From Eleginops maclovinus (taxonomy: Eukaryota > Chordata > Actinopteri > Perciformes > Eleginopidae), in contig NC_086349.1 in NCBI RefSeq assembly GCF_036324505.1, positions 20,106,247-20,170,246 of the forward strand: a DNA stretch of 64,000 bases, given 5' to 3'. The translations under genes and the position numbers were made by a program. The notes below the pieces were generated by a model. That model ran no database searches. It was not told where the DNA came from and worked only from the letters and a program-made list of their open reading frames with translations. This document shows, in pieces, positions 45,001 to 54,656 of the stretch; positions within the stretch are counted from its first letter, which is position 1, and each line of letters starts with the position of its first letter.

Positions 45001-47987
45001 GACATGGTAAATATTGAAGTCAGGGTTAAAGCTTAAGTATAAAAAGGCCGCCTGTATTATCCGCCCAAGAGATTAGACGTTTCTTGGTCAAGTTTTACAA
45101 TATTAAAGAAAACGCAAACGAAGAAATACAACAACATTTGAGTTATCTGTTGTGTTCTCTTTAGGGTGTGGCAGGAAGTGACGGTTTGCCAGGAGAGAAC
45201 GGGGAACCTGTAAGTATTTTTTTTTTCCTAATTTCCACTGTTCAATCAGAATCCAAACACACAGAGTAAATGTCCAAGATACACGTTTCTTTGTCAGGTA
45301 GCTATCAGTTACAGAATTGGTTCAGCTGGAGCAAACACATTAAACGTATATATTTTAAAGTCTTTATATGAGTCTCCTTTCACTTATTCTATATATATTG
45401 ATTTACTTGTTTAGGAAGTACCTAATGGTTTTTGGTCTAGTGGTTTTCCTGGGAAAGGTTTTTAGTTTTTCTGCTGTTTGTTTGCTGTCTAATGCTCAAT
45501 AATGTAAAGCCATTCCACCTGAGTTTAAATAAACACACAGAATTTCTCTATTTTCAGGGTCCTTTTGGCCCAGTTGGACAAAAAGGAGAGGTGAGCGACA
45601 TCAATGTTATACATCTTTCTGCTTAATTATATGTTCATCTTTTTATATTTTTTGTAACTGTTGCTGTTCTACTCTGTCTTTAAGAATTACCCAGGGACAA
45701 AAAGTGTTTTGAATTTCTTTTTTGTTACTTGTGTTTTGTACACCTACATGGACCTGATCACTTTAACAGATTTTAGAGAAGTAGCTGAACTTGTATTAGC
45801 ACAAACCTTAGTTAGTTTAAATATTGTGTGTGGGTGTAATTAGCAGCACAAGTTTGTTTCCAAATTCCCTCTGTGTCTGCTCCCTCACTAAACATTAAAA
45901 TGGAGCCCAGCTCCGAGCTGTTGCCCACTTGTCGAGTTGTGCACATGCTTCTGCTTCACATTCCAGGTTTAATAGGATTAATTAGAGATAGGTATTGTTG
46001 CTTTAGCTTTATTGGCCTGTTCCCTGTTCTACCGCCACAAGGGAGAGACGAGTCACATTAAGTGCAGCACAATTTATGTAATTAGAGACACAGTACTGAT
46101 GAGCCTCACTCTCATAGTCTCATTTACTGTTTGCCGTGCTCGTCGGTGCAATCATCAATCAACAAGACGCCATATTGATCCGCCCCCGCATTGTCTCAAC
46201 ACGTGTGCTCCTTGGATTGTGTTTATTAAACGATCAAATCAGAGGCTTATGGATGTTTTTAGCTCAACTTTGGAAGAAATTGATTTCTTTATTTTTGCTA
46301 AATGTACTGTGTTATTTACGGATAATACTCTGTGATTATAGTCAGGAAAGCGGGGTGAACTTGGACCTAAGGGAGTGACTGGTCCACAAGGAGAGCTCGG
46401 AGCAAGAGGGCCTCCAGGGAAAACAGGATTCATGGGCTTCCAAGGGGAGCAGGGTCTGCCTGGAATTGCCGGAAAGACAGGTGTACCCGTGAGTGTTTTT
46501 TTATAAATCTTCAAGGAGCTTCTGACTGATTGACACATACACATTTTTTTCAATGAACTGCCTGAAAACATGGGTTACTTACTTGTGTTTCAGGGTAAAC
46601 TGTCAAGTGAGCAGCACATCAGAGAGCTGTGTGGCTCAATGATCGATGGTGAGACTTCTTAATTAAACTTTTTCTGTGATTTACTCGAGTGTTGGATAAA
46701 ATCTAAAGTGTTTAATCAACCCTATGGTGTTTTCTATCATGCAGACCAGATTGCTCAGCTGGCGGCTAACCTTAGAAGACCCCTGTCCCCTGGGATGGTG
46801 GGTCGCCCCGGACCTGCAGGACCTGTAGGAGAGCCAGGAGATACTGGCTCTATCGGGCACCCAGGTTCCCGTGGACCCCCAGGGTACAGAGGCCTGCCAG
46901 GAGAGCTTGGAGACCCAGGTCCCAGAGGTATGAAACATTAAAACCAGTATGGAATCAAGTATCACAAGATATACCTGAGGGGTCACGAGATGATTCATGG
47001 GAAAGGAAAAGAAAACGGCAACCGAATGGGCATATGGTTTTGAAGTTGCTCTGCTTATTGATGTTTTGCGGGATAATTGTCTGTGGGCCGTGAACAGTTA
47101 TTCAATGAAACCATTCGATCATTCTAAAGGGCCAATCCCCCTTAATGGAACTGCTCACAATTAGAAATGAATACTCTTTTCAAATAAATGAAGAGGAATA
47201 AAAAGTACATTTCTGAATTACAGATTAAATGTGTAAAAGGAAAGTACTCAAAGGAAGAACAGTACTTGAGCAAATGCACGTAGTTACTTTACAGCATTGA
47301 TTAAAGTGTTCTGTTTTCACTTCAGGTGCTGTTGGTGAGCATGGTGATAAGGGAACACTTGGTAAAGCTATTGATGGACCAACTGGAGACCAAGGATACC
47401 AAGGTATGTGGCTTTAAACAGTACAATCTAATGTTTAATTGTAGCTTACGCTCAAATTAAAGTCAGTAAATGCAGAATCATTTACTGGCACAAATGGAAC
47501 AGTCATCATAAATGGGATTAGCGACACCAGTGCTTTTTATTGAAGACAATGTGAGTCTATTTTGGCATTGAAATCAAATAAGAACAAATCTGTGAGATAA
47601 TGGTGGGATGTTTTGTTAGGGAACCCCATCACTTCACTTTGCAAGTTTCCTCTTGGGAAATCTGAGTTTTTTTATCCAAATATGACCCTCCTTCCCAGGC
47701 TACGTAATTGTTATTCTTTTTTAAACTACAGTAGCCATATTAAGTCGGTTACGTATCTTAAGTCTGGTTGTCTCCGTCTCATTCCTTCTATGCTGTCCAC
47801 AGGTGTTCCTGGAGTAGCTGGAATTGTCAAAGATGGGCGTGATGGATCTCCAGGAGATCCAGGAGAGCCTGGAGAGTCAGGCAGGGTAGGTAGGACTGGG
47901 CACCAGGGAACACCTGGAATCTGTGACACATCAGCCTGCCAGGGAGCATCAGTCGCTGGAAAATCCTCCAACCCCAAAAACCATTAA
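33022..47987 (+). CDS. col9a3: collagen type IX alpha-3 chain
   Basis: Secreted FACIT collagen chain that trimerises with alpha-1(IX) and alpha-2(IX) on cartilage fibrils. Exons 1-32: 33022-33087, 33965-34033, 35327-35362, 35900-35971, 36161-36214, 37872-37907, 39394-39417, 39632-39685, 40682-40735, 40925-40966, 41071-41127, 41239-41292, 41646-41699, 41857-41910, 42029-42082, 42206-42259, 42338-42391, 42479-42532, 42637-42690, 42819-42863, 42947-43000, 43134-43187, 43844-43897, 44002-44073, 44971-45006, 45165-45209, 45558-45590, 46342-46488, 46594-46648, 46745-46927, 47326-47403, 47803-47987. Together they encode 678 aa (human chain 684). Residues 1-22 are a signal peptide. COL3 is about 23-157; NC3 has CPAIC at 170-174; COL2 is about 176-512; NC2 has ELCGSM (Cys525) and [13 protein letters not shown]1 follows; NC1 begins [10 protein letters not shown] (Cys658, Cys663). 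Most exons are 54 bp (or 36, 45, 72), in phase 0, starting with Gly, as in collagens. Exon 28 (147 bp) is unusually long. Confidence 0.97.
36720..36890. other. repeat-free, motif-rich stretch in col9a3 intron 5 (possible enhancer)
   Basis: Within the 1.66-kb intron 5 this stretch is more balanced in base composition than its surroundings and contains the palindrome CTAATTAG (36,789-36,796), a homeodomain-type core. Enhancer function is only a guess; conservation across fishes would be needed. Confidence 0.2.
47190..47299. mobile_element. degenerate hAT-like MITE remnant in col9a3 intron 30
   Basis: AAGTACTCAAAG, ACAGTACTTGAGCAAATG and GTAGTTACTTTACAGCATTG correspond, in the same order, to the right part of the MITE seen at 53,072-53,744 and 27,405-27,482. 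The left end is not identifiable, so the start coordinate is approximate. Confidence 0.5.
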
Positions 47988-48760
47988 ACATCCTGAAACC
48001 TAATGCCATCCACCTTGAGGAGGAAGGGTGACAAGAGAGGGGAGGGAGGAATGAAAGAAGAAAGTGGAGACAAAAATGTCCTCTTTATTAAAATACCTTT
48101 ATCACAAGATGGGAAGAGTAACATCAAACAGGTGTGATATTTTGAGAGGAGTGGAAGAACATCCGAGGAGTGAGATGAAAACCAGAGCAACTGAGAGACA
48201 AAAACATCAAGATAACATCCAGAAACGAAGTGGACAGAGGCCAAGAAGAGTCCAAGAGAACAACAGCAGTGCTCCAAATACTACAGTATCACATAACAAG
48301 ACTTGACAACTGGAAGAGAACGAAGAGTCCTTTTGTGTATAAAAACGTTGTACATGCTATTTCCATGCCCCCATTACCTTGGTTAACATTTTTCTGCAGA
48401 TGACTCTAAAACAACAGTGACTGGCTCTGAAGTGAATGTGCATGTATCATTGCCCATTAATGTCAATCACAGGTGTTACCTCAACATACAAGCTAACATG
48501 TAAAATATGGAAATAGGCGGCAGAGGCAAAAAGCTTCTGTCAAGGAGCCTTGTATGTATTGTAAAAGGAATAAAAAACACAAATACCCAGGTGCCCAGAA
48601 ATTGTGTAGATTAATGCAAAAACGTTTACCTTTTGATAGTCTTGTTTTTTTTTTTCTACAGCTTCTTTGTTTGTATTTTTAAATGACATGTGAAGTTGAT
48701 TCTCTAGATTTGAGAATCAAAAACAACAATACTTGTGGATGCATAAATCAGACATTGTAA

Positions 48761-48766
48761 AATAAA
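48761..48766 (+). promoter_or_regulatory. candidate polyadenylation signal for col9a3
   Basis: AATAAA about 775 nt after the col9a3 stop is followed by a T- and G-rich stretch (GTCTTTTTTTGGGG). An alternative AATAAA lies at 48,942-48,947; either or both may be used. Confidence 0.5.
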
Positions 48767-48873
48767 TTTAAGAACCTTAGGAGCAGTCTTTTTTTGGGGC
48801 TAATCAACAATGACCACATCCACTATGTACTACCGGTGCTGTAACTATTAAATATACATGACCTTAAATACTA

Positions 48874-48879
48874 TTTATT
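48874..48879 (-). promoter_or_regulatory. candidate polyadenylation signal for tcfl5
   Basis: This is the first minus-strand AATAAA I find downstream of the tcfl5 stop codon, about 735 nt away. It lies inside the zone also used by col9a3 3' end signals, so the two transcripts may overlap at their tails. Confidence 0.35.
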
Positions 48880-49612
48880 ATTTGTGGGTGACTGTTGTAT
48901 GTACAGTAAGATGCTACAGCGACATGTTGTGAGAAAGAACAAATAAAGCCACTTTTCAGTAAAAGATTACTCTTCTCTACATATCAAATGAACAGTCTGC
49001 ATGTCAGAGTAATATGCTAACACAATGGAAATCAAGTAATCCCATTAATTTACAAAATATACTTTAAATAATATGCAAAAGAAAGAATGTAAGTGCATTT
49101 ACACTTACATATATGATTAAATAACAAATGTATGTCAACAAGAAAACTGAACTGAATATACACTATGAACATTTTTCCAATTGAAATTAATTCCATAAAA
49201 ATGAACTACACTTGAATAAAGTGTATAAAAAGTTGCACGGATAGTTAAAGCTTGGGCTGAAATCTAGTCAATACAGCGCTATCTGCTGTTTGCAAAGGGA
49301 AACAGTGCCCCCTGTGTGTGACATGAAAAGCTTTTTTACAAATGTTGGCTCTCAAGTTGGAAAAAATAATTCATATAGCATCCTGATGCAGTGTGGTTTT
49401 TCTGATTGAGCGTCACAAGTTCTGGGACTGGAAACCTTTCCCCATCTCAACCATTGTGATGCAGCAGAGAAAGAGCTCCTCTCAAAAGGATGCTTTTTGT
49501 TGTTTAAAACAAATTGACCTAACTCATAGCCAGAACTGATGGCACAACCATAGCTTGAATGTTGAATTAATCTCAAAGGTCTGGCTGATGTTTTAGATGA
49601 GTATGGGAAGGG

Positions 49613-51813
49613 TCATTGCTCTACCGCAAGAGGGATGCTCAGCAGCGTGTCCATCTGCCGGCGGATCGGGTCGTTGCCTGAACAAGGACTGGATTTCAGA
49701 AAGTGTTCTTTCCCATCCGTGAAAGCCCTCTGAAACTCCTGTTGGGGGAAGAGTAGCACATTGGTTAATGAGAGAGAGTACAAATAGTAGAGCTTTCCAA
49801 AAGGGACCGTGCTGGTTTAACATTCTACTACTCATCCAGCCGGGTACCTCATTTTATTCATTTTTGATGAATAAGTTGTTATTCTCTGTCCATATAAATG
49901 ACAACTGGCCTGTTCTTAACAACAAAGCATTTGTATATGTATGTGCTTTATTACAGAAAATCCATCTATAAGTCACATTGCAAACATCACTAAAGCAAGC
50001 AAGGTCAAGGTAACAGGCTTATGTCATATAAGGAAAATGTAGGCTGTATGACAGAGACTACAAAACTAGATAATAAAGCTAATTTTTATACCTAAAACTC
50101 AGAAGAGTAAGATTTGAACTCTAAGTTATATCAAGCCAATGAATAAAGCTATGCTTTACATGAATCAATGTTTTATCGCAACACAAACGTACCGCTTGAA
50201 AGGTGTCTCCATATGTTTTATTGATGTATTTAAGGAAGGCAGTGGTCCACTGCAGGGTGGTGACCTTGTCCGTATCTGACTCACAGAATGGCACCAGCAT
50301 GTTCAGCTCATCACAGTACAAACGGATCCTCTTCCTGTGCAGAAGACAATACAAACGTTTATTATCTCTCAAACTTTAATAACCTTTTTTAAGGTATATG
50401 ATTTTTTCAGGACACATCCTGTAGTGAAAGCTAAGTTAGGCATATACATCTTTAAAATGATATTCCATTAAACCACATCACAAATTGCTGAAGGTGCAGG
50501 TAACTTTCAGCTTTTGGTTATGGCTGCTCACCTGCGTTCCCTCTCCTTAATGTTGTGTCGCTCCCTGCGCTGGATATGCGACATATGAGGTTGAGCTTTT
50601 TTCCTGGTGCTGCTCCCTGATTTTCCGGCAGAATCTGGATCAGTCGACGCAACCTTTCCATCATCTATGGAAAACATGGCAGTGTATAAGATTTAAATAG
50701 AACAGAAACAAGAACAGAAACAACATTTGTTTGACAAGACAAGGATAAGAGTGCTGATTATTACTTTCTATGTTCAACAACAGCTGGTCCTCTGTTAAGT
50801 TGCAGCCATCGGTGAACTGAGATTTTGTACCAACTCTCTCACAGCAAAAATTAATCGAGAAACTCTTCGGGATGATTAAACCCTGGTGCTTGTTAGGTTC
50901 AATCATGTGAGGAATATGGCCAATCACCTGAGATCAAAACAGGAAGAAGAACATATTGAACAATGAAGTCTGCCTATGATGCCCTTAAAACTGTAGTTAA
51001 TTGCATTTTGATTTTTAAAAATGTCATACTTGTTCAGACATGTTGTTGATCGGGGTAAATTCACCCCCAACAAATGGGCTGGAAACATCAAACCGCATTT
51101 GAGGGTGTTTGACTGCATCTTGAGCCTCAGCAGACTGCTGCAGCATTGTCAAAAAACTGAATCACAACAAAGAGTTTGTAAATTCCATTATATTTAGCAT
51201 CATGGGGTTATGTTAACTAACGCAAAGTAATACACATTAATAGGAATGCTTACTTGCTAAGAACTGCTGACTTGATATCTTGATATCTTGGGGTGTTAGC
51301 AGACATGGTGTTAAACCTCTTCTCCAAACAAACTCTAGCCGCAGATATGGATCTGTTCTGTGAAAATGTGCTGCTGTTAGAGTAAGGTTCACTCTGGCTG
51401 TCTTCACCTCTGACTCTGGCCAGCACAAAACCTGGGACTTCTCCATAAGAAGCTGGAGTCTTTTCTCCTGGCATCACCAGACTGTGGTCATCAGTTGAAG
51501 TCGATAGGTCAATAGCTTGAGTGGCTGCTAAGGGGGATAGTGCTATGGATCCAGTGGTGTCTTTAACCATCACTGTAGCACTTGGATGGGACTTGGCATA
51601 AGGCAAATCTGAAGGGGTAATGTGTGCCTCCACATGTGCCTGGATAAGATGCTGAAAGTGTGTATATTCAACCTCTGACAACTCCATCAGGCCAAGCTCA
51701 GGTCCCAACATGGGCCCATGGTCATGTGTCAAACATTCACTTTCGCTCAAAATCTCCCCAACAGGGTCAAAGGTGTGTTCTCTGGATGAAGGTGATACAT
51801 GGAGGGAAGACAT
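49613..51813 (-). CDS. tcfl5: transcription factor-like 5, bHLH protein
   Basis: Nuclear DNA-binding transcription factor; in mammals expressed strongly in male germ cells. Coding exons (in reading order): 51,813-51,254; 51,156-51,030; 50,927-50,765; 50,664-50,532; 50,334-50,193; 49,738-49,613. Phases match at each junction, giving 416 aa (human about 500). The bHLH domain is near residues 316-366: basic part with HIQRRERHNIKERERRKRIR, then helices with LYCDELNMLVPFCESDTDKV and TTLQWTTAFLKYI, very close to mammalian TCFL5. The domain is split between exons 4 and 5 in the basic/helix-1 part. The N-terminal 280 residues are Ser/Thr-rich without a known fold. Placement between col9a3 and dido1 on the opposite strand to col9a3 matches the human order. 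A non-coding first exon probably lies upstream. Confidence 0.95.
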
Positions 51814-51821
51814 ACTTCACT
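51814..51821 (-). other. tcfl5 5' untranslated part of exon 2
   Basis: A pyrimidine-rich stretch ending CCCAACTCTAG lies 9 bases before the start codon on the minus strand and looks like a splice acceptor. The coding start would then be in the second exon. A second AG two bases on would be an alternative. Confidence 0.45.
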
Positions 51822-51984
51822 CTAGAGTTGGGATAAAGAGCAGAACAAAAAACGTTCAGTTATACAAGGACAGGCTTTTAATAGTAGCTACAGTCCATGG
51901 TAATCACAATTTCAATTATATTTGCACTATCTTCCTTTTAATGTACTGTTATATTATCTTAAATTTAGATTAATTTGGTTTTCT

Positions 51985-52093
51985 TTCAATTCTATGCTAA
52001 TTTTATGTATATTTCATGAGATTTTAATTCTCTACTGTCAAGCACTTAGGACTGCGATTCTTGTATAAAAAGGTACCATACAAATGAAGCTTA

Positions 52094-52151
<58 letters not shown>
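51985..52151 (+). repeat. retroelement-like tail ending in an (ATT)n microsatellite
   Basis: The motif CAAGCACTTAGGACTGCG, then AAAAAGGTACCATACAAATGAAG, resembles the AGCACTTTGGG ... GGTGCTATACAAATAAA end of fish non-LTR elements. It is followed by a pure (ATT)n run at 52,097-52,151, a usual place for such a tract to arise. Only the tail is seen and the start is approximate. It sits just upstream of tcfl5 exon 2, within the proposed first intron. Confidence 0.5.
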
Positions 52152-52153
<2 letters not shown>

Positions 52154-52575
52154 TCTTATTAACCGACCTTCACTTAATGTAGTAATCCCTGTAAGCGGCC
52201 TTGTCCAGAGTATTAACGTTATTTATAAGAAAGGAAATTGTAGCGTACACAAATTAACGTTGAAAATACTGACATTTAACAGCTAATCTACAACTTCAAG
52301 CTAACAATGGTGGAAAAAATGTCCGTTGCCAACAGTCAATTACTCCGTGACATTAAATTAGCGAACGAGGAACTTTAAGCTAGTAAGCTAACATTACATT
52401 TGAAAAGACGTTGGCTGTAGGCTAACGTTACATTTGAAAAGACGTAGGCCTATCCCGGTACAACGATAAATCATTACTAACACGTTTAAAAGTCCACTAC
52501 CTGGTCTTTAAGTGTAAAACGAGCTAGAACATATTATTCAACTATATTTGCCTTATTATTGGGTCTTTACTTACT

Positions 52576-52640
52576 TTAATTGACAGATGGACGCTGGCTA
52601 GTAGGCTACCGACCTCGTTGTGAGGCTGAGCTGTCACGGC
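52576..52640 (-). other. probable non-coding first exon of tcfl5
   Basis: On the minus strand a strong donor AAA|GTAAGTAAAG ends a potential leader exon whose last base is about 52,576 (plus or minus one), 750 bp upstream of the coding exon. The region just beyond it (52,590-52,650) is locally GC-richer and would contain the promoter. The exon's 5' limit is arbitrary. Confidence 0.35.
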
Positions 52641-53071
52641 TGAAGCCTCGGTTTATGTATTTTTATTTATCATATGTTTTACGGATGGAAAAAACGGTGT
52701 CAATATTCGTAGTGCTATAATGGCTATAATCCAATGTTGTACAAGCATTGATGCAAAGTAATTTAAGTACATTCACTTGTCTTTATTGCTTTGAACACCA
52801 GTTACGGTCGGCCTAGTGTTTCCAGTCCATTATGCTACTAAACATGTCAAGGTGGCAATTATTGCACTCTTACACTTTCAAAATATTTGTAACATTAGTT
52901 ATCGTGAAGTTTTGTCCAGCTATGTTGCCTAAAGAAATGAACATGAACCAATAAAATAAGTAATAGTAGCCTACGAGCCCCAAGTCTACTGTAAATTAGG
53001 CTATGCGAGTGGCAATATTTCCAAGCTTTCTACATACCCCAAAAATCTGCAGTAAGCTTCCGAATAGTAGT

Positions 53072-53618
53072 CAGAGGTGGGAGAAGAACTCAGATCTTGT
53101 ACTTGAGTAACAGTACAATAGTACCAGAGGGACTCCATAAGTAAGAGCCCTGCGTTCAAAATGCTACTCAAATAAAAAACGACAAAATTAGCACCACATT
53201 TTTCTTAAGGTACCAAAAGTAGATTTACCTCTAAATTGTAGTGGGTAGAAGTACAAATTAGCATACAATGGGAGTATTCATGTAAACAAGTATCAAAATT
53301 GAACTTAAGTACAGTACTTGAGTAAATCGAAGGTTCGTATTACCTACATCTACATCAAATATCAGACAGAAAACAGTCATGTACAGAGCCATGGTCAGCT
53401 GGAACTCTTTACCAGTCCACATAATTCAGGAAAATTCTCAAGTACATTTTAAAAGGTTGCTAAAACATTATATGAGCATTACAGAGTAAAATGTAACTGT
53501 GGTTTGGCCTTGTGATGATGGCTAAAATGTGATGACCATTTTTGTTTCCCTTCATATACCATTGTTCATATGATGAAATGAGTTGTTCTATTTTGCTTTT
53601 AGTTTTGTTTAATGTTTG

Positions 53619-53652
<34 letters not shown>

Positions 53653-53744
53653 ACCCCAGGAAGAATAGCCAACGCTTATGCTAGTGCTAATGGGGATCCT
53701 AATAAAGAATAAGAATAAGAATACTTAGTTACTTTACACCACTG
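53072..53744. mobile_element. hAT-like MITE split by a nested retroelement
   Basis: The left part (53,072-53,327) begins CAGAGGTGGGAGAAG and runs to AGTACTTGAGTAAAT. The expected continuation, ACTTAGTTACTTTACACCACTG, appears only at 53,723-53,744. The intervening 395 bp is a different element. The terminal CAGAGGTGG/CACCACTG pair and internal motifs match the copies at 27,405 and 47,190. Confidence 0.7.
53328..53722 (+). mobile_element. 5'-truncated non-LTR retrotransposon (LINE) fragment
   Basis: Plus-strand translation from about 53,376 gives MYRAMVSWNSLPVHI ... FKRLLKHYM then a stop. WNSLP followed by FKxxLK is the usual C-terminal end of fish LINE ORF2 proteins. The element continues through a (GT)14 run (53,622-53,649) to GGGGATCCTAATAAAGAAT and a short AATAAG repeat, a typical LINE 3' end. 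It is inserted into a MITE, so it is younger than that copy. No reverse-transcriptase core remains. Confidence 0.65.
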
Positions 53745-54240
53745 TTTTAATTTTATAAAAGAAAGGCTCTTCAAGAATATACTTTGAAGTAACATACAGT
53801 TCATCCCACCTGATTATCCTTAAAATGAAGCACACAACAGAGTTGGATAAGAACAGAGAAAATGTGTATTTATTTCATCTTCATCTGTTAAGTAACCATA
53901 TTATATCTCAATATTGTATTGTGTACACTACTGGGGTCAATGTGTTTACACTCCCATAAATGTAAATAAAAACAACTACTTGATAGGTAGGTTAATGAAG
54001 ACTCAATTGAATGCTGTCGCCCCCGTTTGGTAAAACATGAGACTTACAGGTGGATAAGGAGGGTTATACAAAGTTGCTACAGGCAGACTCTGACTCCTGA
54101 TTGACTGAACCTGAAATGGTTTTCAATCATTTGTATATTAAACACATATGAACCTCTGTAAAAAGCACTACATAGCAATCATTAATTCCAATTTATGATA
54201 AAATCAGAGTAAATACACATTTAAAACGGGGAATATCATT

Positions 54241-54246
54241 TTTATT
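54241..54246 (-). promoter_or_regulatory. candidate polyadenylation signal for dido1
   Basis: AATAAA on the minus strand about 410 nt after the dido1 stop, followed within 40 nt by ATGTGTATT. Another minus-strand AATAAA lies near 53,869. Confidence 0.4.
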
Positions 54247-54656
54247 GACTTTATGTATTTCGAAAGAACAATGTAATTGATCCCTTTAAACAACAGAACA
54301 TTAAAGCCACGGCTGACTCTATGGTCATGATGAAAAACAATAATAACAACAACAAAAAATCTGGCTTTTAAAAAACACATTTTCTGTACAAAACAGTGTT
54401 TCCAACTAGATTTAACATGAATTGAATTTACAAGTAACTGTTTAAATGAAGTAGCATTTAGTCAGCACATATTACAAAAATAAACTCAAATCATTTGAAT
54501 TCGACAAGACAAATCAAAATGTGCGTGTCTGTAGGTCTTTTAAAAGAAATACATTCAAAGTGTGTTAAGCTCTCAGTCTCATTGTCATTTAATGTAGGCG
54601 TTTCCACAGGAAAAGTTCTTGTACTTGCTGTCCTGAGGAATGCGCTTTTAGCCTGT

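Larger units (their letters stand above)
47988..49612. other. convergent 3' intergenic region between col9a3 and tcfl5
   Basis: Both genes end here and read toward each other. It contains the col9a3 3' untranslated region (to about 48,790 or 48,970) and the tcfl5 3' untranslated region on the other strand. No gene or recognisable repeat is seen in it. Confidence 0.6.
51822..54656. other. region between tcfl5 and dido1
   Basis: It contains the proposed tcfl5 first intron, leader exon and promoter (to about 52,700), then unannotated AT-rich DNA, a MITE interrupted by a LINE fragment (53,072-53,744), and the dido1 3' untranslated region (about 54,220-54,656). No other gene is supported. Confidence 0.5.

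Noticed and set aside
53328..53350. GGTTCGTATTACC taken as a tRNA B box
   Set aside because: No A box or cloverleaf around it; it is at the start of the LINE fragment. No tRNA or other structured RNA gene was found in the window.
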